Below, in pieces: positions 9,403 to 17,850 of a stretch of 64,000 nt of DNA. The notes under the pieces are model-generated. The model had not been told where the DNA came from. It was given only the letters and a program-made list of their open reading frames with translations, and made no database searches. The stretch covers positions 610,884 to 674,883 of the forward strand of contig NZ_FXWJ01000003.1 in the NCBI RefSeq assembly GCF_900177795.1, written 5' to 3'. The stretch comes from Plantibacter elymi (nom. nud.). GTDB taxonomy: Bacteria; Actinomycetota; Actinomycetes; Actinomycetales; Microbacteriaceae. A program made the translations under genes and the position numbers. Each line of letters starts with the position of its first letter. The stretch's first letter is position 1.

Positions 9403-9627
9403 TCACGAGTTCGTGCGCCCACCGAAGTCGTAGCCGACCGCCTCGATGGCCTGACGGATCATCTCTTCGTCGATCGGCTGCGCTGAGGTGACCGTGACGA
9501 GTCCTTCCTCGAGAGTCACCCTGACGCTGTCGAACGTCTCGAGCTCGGTGAGTTCTTGCGTCACGGAGGCGACGCAGTGCTCGCAGGTCATTCCGGAGAC
9601 CCGGAAGGATTCGGTGATCGTGGGCAT
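9403..9627 (-). CDS. copZ: Copper chaperone, heavy-metal-associated domain protein
   Basis: A 74-residue single HMA domain with the copper-binding GMTCEHC motif at residues 11-17, a predicted ferredoxin-like fold, and no signal or membrane segment. It would ferry Cu(I) in the cytosol to the N-terminal HMA domain of the adjacent CopA. It is the first gene of the minus-strand operon and has a GGAGAA Shine-Dalgarno. A TCTAC-N5-GTAGA palindrome lies about 50 bp upstream, in the region shared with the divergent blaI-type repressor, so copper-linked repression is likely. Confidence 0.94.
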   Translation of the reverse strand: MPTITESFRVSGMTCEHCVASVTQELTELETFDSVRVTLEEGLVTVTSAQPIDEEMIRQAIEAVGYDFGGRTNS

Positions 9628-9677
9628 GGCGTGTTCTCCAGTTTCGATGGGATGTCTGTCCTGCTCGCCGGGTCCAT

Positions 9678-9692
9678 TCTACAAGACGTAGA
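9678..9692. promoter_or_regulatory. BlaI-type operator, site 1 (copZ / blaI divergent promoter)
   Basis: TCTACAAGACGTAGA is an exact inverted repeat (TCTAC-N5-GTAGA) between copZ and the divergent blaI-like gene. A weaker second site with an exact GTAGA right half lies at 9700-9714. The same 15-bp pattern recurs at 11260-11274 and 14291-14305. BlaI/CopY family sites are likewise TAC...GTA dyads, though the classical spacing (TACANNTGTA) is one base shorter. Confidence 0.8.
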
Positions 9693-9746
9693 CGCATGCA
9701 CTCCCGGATGTAGAATCGCGGAGGTTGCGATCGAAGGGAACGGCTC

Positions 9747-10127
9747 ATGGCGGGAGAGCGCTTGCGTGCGCGCGGTGAGCTAGAGAGCACCGTGCTGCGC
9801 ATTCTGTGGGACAGCGCCGAGCCGCTCCGTGTCCGCGAGATCCAAGAGCACTTTCCGGACAAGCAGCCCGCCATCACCACGCTCCTCACCGTCCTCGAAC
9901 GACTTCGACTGAAGGGCAGCGTGGTGCGCGAGTCGGACGGCCCGCAGGGAAACAGGTTCTCCGCGAGCACCACGGAATCCGGATATGCGGCTGATGCGAT
10001 GCTGACCGCCCTGACCAGCGTCGGCGACCGTTCAGCCGCGTTAATACACTTCGCCGGCGACCTCGACGACGACGACGTGGCACTCCTCCGCTCAGCACTG
10101 GATGCTGCAGCCCGCCGTAAGCCCTGA
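9747..10127 (+). CDS. BlaI/MecI/CopY-family transcriptional repressor
   Basis: 126 residues. The N-terminal winged helix (LESTVLRILWDSAEPLRVREI, then the ITTLLTVLERL recognition region) is the BlaI/CopY signature, and the C-terminal helix serves dimerisation. The start has GAAGGGA as Shine-Dalgarno. It is divergent from the copper operon and followed by an M56 membrane protease, the arrangement of BlaI-BlaR1 pairs, where the protease triggers loss of the repressor. There is no obvious CxCxxxxCxC copper motif at the C-terminus, so direct copper sensing as in Firmicute CopY is doubtful. It probably binds the TCTAC-N5-GTAGA sites listed here. Confidence 0.92.
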   Translation: MAGERLRARGELESTVLRILWDSAEPLRVREIQEHFPDKQPAITTLLTVLERLRLKGSVVRESDGPQGNRFSASTTESGYAADAMLTALTSVGDRSAALIHFAGDLDDDDVALLRSALDAAARRKP

Positions 10128-10131
10128 GTCC

Positions 10132-10998
10132 ATGCCCCTGGTCCTCGCACTCCTCGCCTACACCGGACTGACGATCGTCGCAGCGCCGCTCGTCCTGACG
10201 AGGGGGCACTGGCGCATGCGACGCCCCGGGCTCGCCCTGATCCTCTGGCACGGGGCGTTCCTGAGCGGAATAGCGGCCGCAATCGTCAGCATGGTCGTCG
10301 CGGTTGCACTCGCCGTCGGCGTCAACGGGATGGTTCCCACGATGAGGACCGATGCGTTCGGTCCGACGGTCATCGTCGTCTCAGCGTGGTTGGCCTTGGC
10401 GATTGTCGGCGGCCTGTCCGCGCTCGTCCTCGCACGCGCGGAACCACTCCTCGAGCTCGACCGCGAAGCCGAGAAATCGTTCGCGGATCTCCTCGATTCC
10501 GGATTCGCTCGCTCTGAACGCGTCGGGCGGCTCACGATCCGTTTCATCGCTTCGTCGCTCCCCATCGCTTGCACATCGCCTGGACGACGCGCGGAGGTCA
10601 TCGTCTCCACCCGCCTGCAGGATGAGCTCAGTGCCGGCGAGCTTCGCGCCGTGATCGAGCACGAGCGCGCTCATCTGCGACACCGGCATGCGCTCGTGAA
10701 GCGACTCGCCCTGATCAACTCCGCCTGTCTGCCGGGCGTGCTGGGGGCGACGGAATTCAAGCGCGCGACCGATCTGCTGATCGAGCTCATCGCTGACGAC
10801 AGCGCAGCCCGTGTGTGCGGGCATCACCAGGTCTCGATGGCGTTGGCTCGCATCGCTGAGCTTCGTAGCAGCGCCGGCCTGGTCGCCCGATCTGATCGCT
10901 TACTGCAGCTGTCCCCGAATCATGTCAGGGCAACGCAACGACGAGCCGACGCGCGCCCCTCCGTCAGCGCCGAGGGCGTCTTCTATCTCCCCTGTTGA
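10132..10998 (+). CDS. M56-family (BlaR1-like) membrane metallopeptidase
   Basis: 288 residues. Three hydrophobic segments precede a zinc-protease motif HERAH (HExxH, His177 to His181) followed by LRHRHALVK, the pattern of M56/BlaR1 peptidases. There is no large extracellular penicillin-binding sensor domain, as is usual for the short actinobacterial forms. It begins 4 bp after the blaI-type stop and is presumably translationally coupled (an earlier ATG at 10102 overlaps that gene). The likely role is proteolytic inactivation of the repressor in response to an unknown, perhaps copper or envelope, signal. Confidence 0.88.
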   Translation: MPLVLALLAYTGLTIVAAPLVLTRGHWRMRRPGLALILWHGAFLSGIAAAIVSMVVAVALAVGVNGMVPTMRTDAFGPTVIVVSAWLALAIVGGLSALVLARAEPLLELDREAEKSFADLLDSGFARSERVGRLTIRFIASSLPIACTSPGRRAEVIVSTRLQDELSAGELRAVIEHERAHLRHRHALVKRLALINSACLPGVLGATEFKRATDLLIELIADDSAARVCGHHQVSMALARIAELRSSAGLVARSDRLLQLSPNHVRATQRRADARPSVSAEGVFYLPC

Positions 10999-11013
10999 AT
11001 CGGTGAGCCCATC

Positions 11014-11229
11014 ATGATCGCCTACGCACTGGCCTTCACTCAAGTGGCTGTCCTCGCATCGTTCATTGCACTTATCGGACTGCGGTCGCCGGAACGTGGC
11101 GAGGTTGATCAGCCATCGTCGCTGAGAGACGAGCTCTGCGACTCCATCCACGAGCTGCGCGCGCTGAGTCGGCGCCTTCGAAGGAGGTGCGAGAAGCAGC
11201 CTCGTCGAGGGACTAGTCGACCGAGATGA
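11014..11229 (+). CDS. Small single-pass membrane protein, unknown function
   Basis: 71 residues starting 15 bp after the M56 gene. An N-terminal hydrophobic helix (about residues 3-22) is followed by a charged, helix-prone Arg-rich tail. I recognise no family. Position and strand suggest it is the third cistron of the blaI-M56 unit. It could be a small partner of the protease, but it could also be a chance reading frame; codon use is compatible with neighbouring genes. Confidence 0.5.
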   Translation: MIAYALAFTQVAVLASFIALIGLRSPERGEVDQPSSLRDELCDSIHELRALSRRLRRRCEKQPRRGTSRPR

Positions 11230-11258
11230 TCGCAAAGTAGATCGCGACAAACATGGTC

Positions 11259-11275
11259 CTCTACGTTATGTAGAG
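11259..11275. promoter_or_regulatory. BlaI-type operator, site 2 (upstream of ABC solute-binding lipoprotein)
   Basis: CTCTACGTTATGTAGAG is a perfect 6-bp-arm dyad with 5-bp spacer, 24 bp upstream of the lipoprotein ATG. The core 11260-11274 matches site 1. An additional half-site TTCTAC is at 11281-11286, just before the AGGAGG Shine-Dalgarno (11289-11294). A bound repressor here would cover the promoter or early transcript. Confidence 0.8.
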
Positions 11276-11298
11276 TTGGCTTCTACTCAGGAGGTTGC

Positions 11299-12300
11299 AT
11301 GTCGCGTCGACGCTTGCTTGTTCTGCCCGCCCTCGTGGGCACGTTGGTCGCACTGGCCGGGTGCTCGGTGGCTCCAACGGCCACCGCTGTAACAGATCCG
11401 ACCCAGGGGCCGTCGGAGCCGGCATCGTCGGACTGCCCAGCGACCGTGACGATCGAGAGCCCGCCGGAACGGGTGGTGACCATGGACTCGAATGCCGCGG
11501 CGATCATGATCCGCCTCGGGCTACAGGACCGTCTGGTCGGCACTGCGGCTCCCCAGTTCATCGCCGACTACGACGGCGAGCTTCGCGCAGGTCTCGAGTC
11601 GGTACCGGTCCTCGACCAAGGCACCGGTAACAAGGAGGCGGTGATCGCCGCGAACCCAGATCTGGTCACAGGGATGTCCGCATTGGAGATCGGTGGCTTC
11701 CAGGGGAATCCGACCGCCTCTGACCTCGCTGAGAATGGCGCGAGCGCCCTGATCGCCTGCGGCGTCACGGAAGGCGGTATCACCACCGGGATCGACGCGA
11801 CCTACCGGTACATCACCGCCCTCGCTCAGGTCTTCGACGTCGCCGACCGCGGAGAGGCGTTGGTTGATGAACTCAAGCAGGAGGTCGCGGCGGCGACCGC
11901 GGATCTCGGGGATGAACCTGTCCGGATCGTCACCGTCTTCGCCGTGCCGGACGGCGGCGCGGGTATCGCGGTTCGGGGTGAGTCCAGTTTTGCGAACGGG
12001 GTCCTCACCCTTGCCGGCGGAGAGAACATCGCCGGAGACCAGCGGTCGGACTTCGTGACACTCTCGGCCGAAGCGCTCACGGAAGCGGATCCGGAGGTGA
12101 TCGTCGCGGCATCCGGATTCACCAAGCTCAGCGACGCGGACTTCCGCGACGCGATCCTCGACAGTCCGCTCCTCCGGGAAAGTTCAGCGGTGAAGAACCG
12201 CCATGTCGTCGTCGTGCCTTCCGGCGCATTGCTGTCGCCAGGGCTCTTGAACGTGAACGTGATTCGAGCGATCGCCGACGAGGTGGTTGCGGCCTCGTAA
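11299..12300 (+). CDS. Siderophore/haem/cobalamin-type ABC solute-binding lipoprotein
   Basis: 333 residues. A lipoprotein signal ends in LVALAGC with Cys22 as the lipidation site. The mature part has the class III binding-protein architecture: SPPERVVTMDSNAAAIMIRLGLQDRLVG at the N-lobe (the typical PxRVV...G entry) and a C-lobe with SGFTKLSDADFRDAI. It would capture a metal chelate outside the cell and deliver it to the FecCD-type permease encoded convergently at 13133-14197. It is transcribed separately from its ATPase and permease, yet both units have the same BlaI-type operator. The ligand is not identifiable from sequence alone. Confidence 0.9.
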   Translation: MSRRRLLVLPALVGTLVALAGCSVAPTATAVTDPTQGPSEPASSDCPATVTIESPPERVVTMDSNAAAIMIRLGLQDRLVGTAAPQFIADYDGELRAGLESVPVLDQGTGNKEAVIAANPDLVTGMSALEIGGFQGNPTASDLAENGASALIACGVTEGGITTGIDATYRYITALAQVFDVADRGEALVDELKQEVAAATADLGDEPVRIVTVFAVPDGGAGIAVRGESSFANGVLTLAGGENIAGDQRSDFVTLSAEALTEADPEVIVAASGFTKLSDADFRDAILDSPLLRESSAVKNRHVVVVPSGALLSPGLLNVNVIRAIADEVVAAS

Positions 12301-12329
12301 TCCGCGCAGCGCAGACGTCGGCGGAACGC

Positions 12330-13136
12330 TCACCGGTCTGAGATCATTACCGCACGTCCGGGGTCGAGCTGATCGAGCGTGAGATGCGGCCGCCTCCCCC
12401 GAGCCGCGGGGAGGTAGGCACCCCGCACGCCGAAGATCGATGTGAGGACCTCTTCGGTCAGAGCCTCGGTCGGCGGACCTGCGGAGACGATCGTCCCGGC
12501 GTCGAGCACGACGAGATGGTCGGCGAATTGGATGGCGAGGTCGAGCGTGTGCAAGGCCGCGATGACCGTGGCGCCGGAGGACGAGGCGAGGCTGAGTACG
12601 TCGAACTGATGGCCAGGATCGAGGTGGTTGGTCGGCTCATCGAGAACGAGGACGTCGGGGTCGCCGACGACCGCACGAGCGAGGAGGACTCGCTGCCGTT
12701 CTCCACCCGAAAGCGCTGAGAGCGAGCGTTCAGCGAGTCCCAGGGCGCCGACACTCAGGAGCGCTCGATCGACAGCCGCACGGGCATCGCGCCGGTCACG
12801 GCCGGCGAGCACACGCGATCGCTCGGACGGAAGCCCCAACTCGACCACCTCGGCGACCGTGAGCTCGACACCGCTGAGCGCGTCCTGCGGAAGGACTCCG
12901 ATTCGCCTCGCGCGCTCGGCTGGACGGAGGGCGAGTAGGTCTTCGGTTCCCACTCGGATCGTTCCACGCGTCTTGCCCGTGCCCCCGGCGAAAGCCCCGA
13001 GCAGGGTCGACTTCCCACTGCCGTTCCGCCCGACGAGGGCGGTGAACTTCCCCGCGGGGACGTCGACATCGATGTCGTGGAGAACCTCCAGTCGGCCGAA
13101 TGTGACGGCCAATGACCTCACGGTGATGGCGCTCAT
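12330..13136 (-). CDS. FecE/FepC-type ABC ATPase
   Basis: 268 residues with Walker A GRNGSGKST (36-44), signature LSGGERQRV (142-150), Walker B LVLDEPTNHLD (about 163-173) and an H-loop in ALHTLDLA. The PTNHLD form is typical of FecE/FepC/BtuD ATPases for iron-chelate, haem or cobalamin import. Its start overlaps the permease stop (ATGA), and its end faces the lipoprotein gene across 29 bp, so the two units are convergent. Confidence 0.93.
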   Translation of the reverse strand: MSAITVRSLAVTFGRLEVLHDIDVDVPAGKFTALVGRNGSGKSTLLGAFAGGTGKTRGTIRVGTEDLLALRPAERARRIGVLPQDALSGVELTVAEVVELGLPSERSRVLAGRDRRDARAAVDRALLSVGALGLAERSLSALSGGERQRVLLARAVVGDPDVLVLDEPTNHLDPGHQFDVLSLASSSGATVIAALHTLDLAIQFADHLVVLDAGTIVSAGPPTEALTEEVLTSIFGVRGAYLPAARGRRPHLTLDQLDPGRAVMISDR

Positions 13137-14197
13137 GACCGCACACCGGCCTTTCTGACGACGGCGACGAACACCGGAACACCGACGAGCGCGGTGATGA
13201 TGCCGACCGGCAACTCGGTCGGTGCGAGGAGCGTTCGAGCCCCGGTATCCGCCAGGAGCATGAGGAGGGCGCCGAGGAGTGCCGAGATGGGCAACAGCCT
13301 CCGATGCCTGCCGCCGACCAGCATCCTGGCCAGATTCGGTATCACGAGCCCGACGAAGCCGATGGTTCCGGAGATCGCGACGACGGTGCCAGTCAGGACG
13401 GCCGCGAGGGCAAAGACGAGGATTCGGGTGCGTCCGGGATGGATGCCGAGCGCAGACGCCGTCGCGTCTCCCAAGGAAAGCAGATCGAGGCGGCGGGTGA
13501 GGAACGCCAGGGCGACGAACATCAGGACCACGGGCGGCGTCGCAATACCGAGGAGTTGCCAGGTGGCGCCGGAGAGGCTCCCGAGCAGCCAGAACATGAC
13601 CTGCTGTGTCGCGTCGCTGTCACCCGTGCGGAGGACCAGGAACGACGTGAGCCCGGAGAGCAGTTGCCCGATCGCGATGCCGACCAGGACCAGGCGGCCT
13701 GCATTGATGCCTGACGACGAGGTCGCGAACAGGAAGACGATCACCCCGGCGATAGCGGCGCCGGTGAACGCCCCGATCGGGAGGCTCAAGCCGGTGGAGG
13801 TTCCGATACCGATGCTCGTCAGGATGGCCACCGCGCCCAGAGATGCACCGGAGGACAGCCCCAGAGTGTACGGGTCCGCGATGGGATTGTGGACGAGAAC
13901 CTGCACGAGCGCACCGGCGGTGGCAAGGCCCGCCCCGACGAGCAGGGCTTCGAGCAGGCGAGGGGTTCGGAGCTGCCAGACGATGAAGTCCGTCGCGCCA
14001 GAACCGCGACCTTGCACCCCTGCCCCGAGCGCGTTCAGCACCTCGCCGGGCGTGATCGGAACTGCTCCGACACCGATGGCGACGACCGCGCTGACGACGA
14101 TGACCGCGATGAGAACACCCACGAGGATGGGCATCGGGCACCGTCCGAACAGCCCGGAGGTGCGTCGCCGAGCGGCCGCTAAACGATCACAGGGCAT
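13133..14197 (-). CDS. FecCD-type ABC permease
   Basis: 354 residues, about nine to ten hydrophobic helices. FecCD family marks are GEVLNAL near the N-terminus, the ATAGALVQVLVHNPIADPYTLGLSSGASLGA region, and the C-terminal GFVGLVIPNLARMLVGGRHRRLLP loop that contacts the ATPase. It forms a homodimeric channel with the adjacent ATPase. The ATG at 14197 follows a GGAGAAAG Shine-Dalgarno. The operator at 14291-14305 lies about 94 bp upstream, making it co-regulated with the lipoprotein and copper genes. Confidence 0.93.
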   Translation of the reverse strand: MPCDRLAAARRRTSGLFGRCPMPILVGVLIAVIVVSAVVAIGVGAVPITPGEVLNALGAGVQGRGSGATDFIVWQLRTPRLLEALLVGAGLATAGALVQVLVHNPIADPYTLGLSSGASLGAVAILTSIGIGTSTGLSLPIGAFTGAAIAGVIVFLFATSSSGINAGRLVLVGIAIGQLLSGLTSFLVLRTGDSDATQQVMFWLLGSLSGATWQLLGIATPPVVLMFVALAFLTRRLDLLSLGDATASALGIHPGRTRILVFALAAVLTGTVVAISGTIGFVGLVIPNLARMLVGGRHRRLLPISALLGALLMLLADTGARTLLAPTELPVGIITALVGVPVFVAVVRKAGVRS

Positions 14198-14290
14198 CTA
14201 CAGACAACTTTCTCCGAGGGGACGGCATCAGGGCTTGCACCGGAGCGTCGCGGGCTTCGTGAGGACCTCCACGCAGGCGCTACAAGTAAC

Positions 14291-14305
14291 TCTACAAGTC
14301 GTAGA
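14291..14305. promoter_or_regulatory. BlaI-type operator, site 3 (upstream of FecCD permease)
   Basis: TCTACAAGTCGTAGA is an exact TCTAC-N5-GTAGA dyad differing from site 1 only in one spacer base. It is preceded by a CTACAAGTAAC half-site at 14280-14290, giving tandem CTACAAGT units. It lies upstream of the minus-strand permease-ATPase unit, the expected promoter position. Confidence 0.78.
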
Positions 14306-14496
14306 ATTGTGATTCACGCGTCGAACAACGACCGGAGGGTCAGTCGGAAACGCGGGCAAGCAGACATGCCAGCCGGGGAGCGGGTGCAAGCTGAGGGTGG
14401 TTCTGCACGGGGACGCATCCAACACTGCTCGTTTCTACGGGCACTGGGTCGATGAAGAGTCCAGTTCTGAGCCTGTCGATGTGTGTGAAGAGCTCA

Positions 14497-14707
14497 ATGG
14501 CCGCCATGACGGTTCGGAGCGACGGCCCCCGGATGTTCAGACGAGTACCGCCGCGTGCGGGACGCGTTCCGGTTGGGACGCGCGGACCTCCGGCCTCTGG
14601 TCAGGACCGGCATCGATGCAAGCTTCGCCAACGACCGCCGAAAGGCCGGATGGCACCGAGAGCTGGACGAATTCGCCGACCGTCGATTTCGGGGCGATGA
14701 GACCTGA
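14497..14707 (+). pseudogene. Adenosine deaminase C-terminal relic (frameshifted)
   Basis: From 14506 one frame reads TVRSDGPRMF, matching the conserved VTVNSDDPPMF region of adenosine deaminases, which holds a catalytic Asp. The match continues in a shifted frame at 14540 with DEYRRVRDAFRL, then SFANDRRKAGWHRELDEFA, the characteristic C-terminal helices, to a stop at 14705-14707. The codons that normally separate the two blocks are missing, and no catalytic-domain N-terminus exists upstream. It is therefore a decayed 3' remnant. The rest of 14198-14872 holds the BlaI-type operator and no supportable gene. Confidence 0.7.
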
Positions 14708-14872
14708 TCACGTGGAAGCGCGTTACTGGGGACCATTCCGAACACGATGGACGCCGCGCCTGGCGGGCAAATCGCGGCGATTGCCCAGCGCCGACGCGGG
14801 ATGACCTGTTGCGCGACTCCGAGCTACGCGACGCAGTACCTCGGAAACTCACGCTCGCGTGTCGAGCCAGGT

Positions 14873-15853
14873 TCAGTCGGCGAAGGCGTCCTTCGCCGCC
14901 TGCTCAACAACCCCGATGATGCGGACACCACCGGCCTGGAAGGCGTTCTCGTCCTGCCCGAAGACACGCCCGTCTTCGGAAGCCCGGGACCCCGCGAACA
15001 ATGACTTAGCAGATGCGATCGCCGCATCCTTCTCCCCCTCGCCTGCATAGGTGACAAAAATGACGTCGGGGTCCGCGGTGATGACGTCTTCACGGCTGAT
15101 CTGGGTGAAGTTCGCGCCCGCGTCAGAGAAGACGTTCTTCAGGTCGAGGGCATTGAGGACCGCCTGGTACCCGGCGCCGGTGAGGGCGTAGACCGTCCCG
15201 TCAGCGATGGTCACCGAGGCTACTCTCAGCTGCTGGTCGCCGCGCAACGCGGCTGCTGCGGCGACGCGGCCCCGCAGCTTGTCATTCAACGCTTTCGCAC
15301 GCTGCGGGACGTCGAAGATGGCACCGAGCGCATCGATGTCGTCGTACACAGCGTCGACCGATGGCTTTGCGGATGCGCCGGCGCAGTAGTCGCCGAGCAC
15401 GTACAGACCGGACCCGAGTGTTCGGAGGTCATCGAGTCCGGCAGCGCCATCTCCGGAGAACTGCTGCTCGTCGTTTGCGATGAACAGGTCTGGAGCGGCG
15501 CCGACGAGATACTCCTTGCTGGGCGTCCAATCGGTGGTGTTGTGCGTGAGCTTCGGATGGGCCTTGGCTTCACCGCTATCGAGGTCGGCCAGTGCATAGC
15601 CGATCGCTCGGTCTCCGACACCGAGAGCGTCGAGGGTGTCGATGACACCCGGAGCCCCCAGCAGCACCCGTTTCGGTGCATGATCGTAGGTGTAGTCGGC
15701 TCCGCAGCTGGACACGGTGACGGGGTATGCTTCCCCGGTCGCAGCGGCGGCGGTCGAGACGGGTGTGCTTCCGCTCGCGCACCCTGCGGACGTGATCAGT
15801 GTCGCAACGAGGATGGCCAAGCTGGCGGCAGCGCGTTTCGGGTGGAGGTTCAT
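14873..15853 (-). CDS. Metal-chelate ABC solute-binding lipoprotein
   Basis: 326 residues from the ATG at 15853 (GAAAGGAA Shine-Dalgarno); a longer frame to 16075 lies in the neighbouring ATPase gene and was rejected. The signal peptide ends ITSAGC, with Cys25 lipidated. The mature protein has the class III fold pattern: APKRVLLGAPGVIDTLDALGVGDRAIG, then a long linking helix (VDAVYDDIDALGAIFDVPQRAKALNDKL) and a C-lobe DVIFVTYAGEGEKDAA. It is the last gene of a permease-ATPase-lipoprotein operon divergent from the RiPP operon, and so is the best candidate receptor for the RiPP product or its metal complex. Confidence 0.9.
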   Translation of the reverse strand: MNLHPKRAAASLAILVATLITSAGCASGSTPVSTAAAATGEAYPVTVSSCGADYTYDHAPKRVLLGAPGVIDTLDALGVGDRAIGYALADLDSGEAKAHPKLTHNTTDWTPSKEYLVGAAPDLFIANDEQQFSGDGAAGLDDLRTLGSGLYVLGDYCAGASAKPSVDAVYDDIDALGAIFDVPQRAKALNDKLRGRVAAAAALRGDQQLRVASVTIADGTVYALTGAGYQAVLNALDLKNVFSDAGANFTQISREDVITADPDVIFVTYAGEGEKDAAIASAKSLFAGSRASEDGRVFGQDENAFQAGGVRIIGVVEQAAKDAFAD

Positions 15854-16677
15854 GAATGTCGGGGTTCCTTTCGTCCCGCGGGCTGGACCACGGGATTCGT
15901 GATGGTTCTGGGGATTGCCGCGCCGAGGTGTACGGCGAGACGTTGGGTGAGCGGGTTCACGCCGATCTCGGCGGTGACTCCGTAAACCTCGGCGATGAGC
16001 GCCGCAGTCATCACCGTCTCGGGACGACCGGACGCCGCCACACGGCCACGGTCGAGCACCACGAGGTGGTCGCAATACGCGGCCGCGAGCCCGAGATCAT
16101 GGAGTGCGACGATGGTGGTCGTCGCGAGCCCGGACACGAGCTCGAGCAGCTCGATCTGCGCGAGGACGTCGAGGTGGTTCGTCGGCTCGTCCATCACGAG
16201 CACCGGGGTCTCCTGCGCGATGGCCCGCGCAACGGCCACACGTTGTCGTTCACCGCCTGAGAGTGATCCGAGCGGGCGGTCCGCGTACTCGCCGATCCCG
16301 CACAGCTCGATCGCGCGGCCGACGGCCTCCTCATCCGAGCCCTGGGTGCGACGGCCAGGTCGTCGATGCGGGATGCGCCCGAGTTCGACCGTTTCGCGAG
16401 CCGAGAACTCGAACTCGCGCTGCTCCTCCTGCAAGACGACCGCGGTTCGATGGGCGGCCTCACGCGCGCGAAGGCACCAGACGTCCTCCCCGCCGATGCG
16501 GACCGAGCCGGACGCCGGACGATGGGCACGGTAGACGGCCCGCAGCAGGGTTGACTTCCCTGAGCCGTTGGGGCCGAGCAATCCGACAGTCGCACCCGCA
16601 GGCGCGACGAAGGACACGCAGTCGACCAGAGTCGAGCCGTGGACGTCGATGCTGACCTGGTCGACCTCGACCCGCAT
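15850..16677 (-). CDS. FecE-type ABC ATPase
   Basis: 275 residues. Walker A GPNGSGKST is at 35-43, LSGGERQRV in the middle, VLVMDEPTNHLD as Walker B and ALHDLGLA as H-loop, as in iron-siderophore and cobalamin importers. The start codon overlaps the permease stop (TGATG), and its own stop overlaps the start of the lipoprotein gene, so the three cistrons are coupled. It energises the 16677-17768 permease. Confidence 0.93.
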   Translation of the reverse strand: MRVEVDQVSIDVHGSTLVDCVSFVAPAGATVGLLGPNGSGKSTLLRAVYRAHRPASGSVRIGGEDVWCLRAREAAHRTAVVLQEEQREFEFSARETVELGRIPHRRPGRRTQGSDEEAVGRAIELCGIGEYADRPLGSLSGGERQRVAVARAIAQETPVLVMDEPTNHLDVLAQIELLELVSGLATTTIVALHDLGLAAAYCDHLVVLDRGRVAASGRPETVMTAALIAEVYGVTAEIGVNPLTQRLAVHLGAAIPRTITNPVVQPAGRKEPRHS

Positions 16678-17768
16678 CAGCGCAACGCCTTCCGCAGTGC
16701 TGGCGCACCCGTCAAGGGCGCACGAACGGCGCGCGTCGTCCTGCCCGATGTGAGCAACCAGAGGAAGAACGGCGCGCCCACGGCTGCGGTGATGACGCCG
16801 ATCGGCAGCTCGGCAGGAGCACGGACGGTCCGCGCTGCGAGGTCCGCGAGCAGCAGGAAGATCGCGCCGAGGACGGCCGTCACCGGCAGCATGCGGCGGT
16901 GGTCCGCGCCAACGAGGAGACGTGCGATGTGCGGGACGACGAGGCCGACGAACGCGATGCCACCGGCTACGGCGACGAGCGAACCGGTCATGGCGGCGAC
17001 CACAACCAGGAGCGTCATCTGCAGCCGTGGCACGTCGATCCCGAGTGACGCAGCGAGATCATCGCCTCCGACGACGGCGTTCAGCGCGACGGCGTTGACA
17101 AGGAGCCATGCGGTCCCGAGCACGACGATGACCACCGGGATCGGGAGCACACCCCAGTCCGCGCCGCCCACACTGCCGAGGCTCCAGAACAGCACGCGCT
17201 GGACCTGGTTCGGTGTGGCGATGGTCTGCAGGAAGTAGGTCATCGAGGACACCAGGTAGCCAATGGCCACGCCCGCGAGGATGAGCCGGGTCGGAGGGAT
17301 GCGGCCCGAGGACCGCCCGAGCAGGAACACCACGCCGAAGGTCACGAGAGCGCCGATGAACGCGGCCATCGTCAGGGGCAAGCCGCCGAGTGCTCCGCCG
17401 CCCATGACGATCACCGCCACGGCGCCGAGCGACGCACCTGGCGTCACCCCGATCAGTGATGGATCCCCGAGTGGGTTCCTGACGATCGCTTGGATCACCG
17501 CGCCGGCGATCGCCAGCCCGCCCCCGGCGACCGTCGCGAGGATGGTGCGTGGTGCCCTGACGTCCCAGACGATCTGATCGACCGCTCCCGTGGCGCTCGG
17601 CCCTCCTCGGAGGTGCGCCAGGATCACGCCGATCACCTCGGGGAGCGTGACCCCGACGGATCCGACAGCCATCGAAGTCCCGCCCAGGACGACGAGGGAC
17701 ACGACCAGGACGACCAAGAGGATCCGGGTGCGTGGTCTGCTCGCGAAGGGTGCCCGTCGATCATGCAT
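16677..17768 (-). CDS. FecCD-type ABC permease, first gene of operon
   Basis: 363 residues from the ATG at 17768, which follows GGAAAGG; an upstream in-frame start at 17819 would run through the operator and was rejected. Family marks are LPEVIGVILAHLRGG, the AGAVIQAIVRNPLGDPSLIG stretch and the C-terminal GLVVPHIARLLVGADHRRMLP coupling loop. About nine helices are visible. It is divergent from the RiPP precursor gene, with two near-identical 19-bp palindromes between them, so import and production should be switched together. Confidence 0.93.
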   Translation of the reverse strand: MHDRRAPFASRPRTRILLVVLVVSLVVLGGTSMAVGSVGVTLPEVIGVILAHLRGGPSATGAVDQIVWDVRAPRTILATVAGGGLAIAGAVIQAIVRNPLGDPSLIGVTPGASLGAVAVIVMGGGALGGLPLTMAAFIGALVTFGVVFLLGRSSGRIPPTRLILAGVAIGYLVSSMTYFLQTIATPNQVQRVLFWSLGSVGGADWGVLPIPVVIVVLGTAWLLVNAVALNAVVGGDDLAASLGIDVPRLQMTLLVVVAAMTGSLVAVAGGIAFVGLVVPHIARLLVGADHRRMLPVTAVLGAIFLLLADLAARTVRAPAELPIGVITAAVGAPFFLWLLTSGRTTRAVRAPLTGAPALRKALR

Positions 17769-17801
17769 CTGATGCCTTTCCGTCGCGACAGCACGTCGCG
17801 T

Positions 17802-17820
17802 ATTGAGAACCATACTCATT
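17802..17820. promoter_or_regulatory. Metal-type operator A (FecCD importer promoter)
   Basis: ATTGAGAACCATACTCATT, read on the minus strand, differs from operator B at only two of 19 positions. It lies 34 bp upstream of the permease ATG. The TGAGAA-N3-TTCTCA pattern resembles the Fur/Zur-family 7-1-7 dyad; actinobacterial Zur sites are of the form TGAAAATGATTTTCA. The regulator is not identified. Confidence 0.7.
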
Positions 17821-17850
17821 AAGCGAGGGGGAAGCGAACCGACGATTCGG

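Noticed and set aside
14397..14804. 135-residue plus-strand open frame in the gap before the second importer
   Set aside because: Composition is typical of a shadow frame, and the region is explained by an adenosine deaminase relic in other frames.
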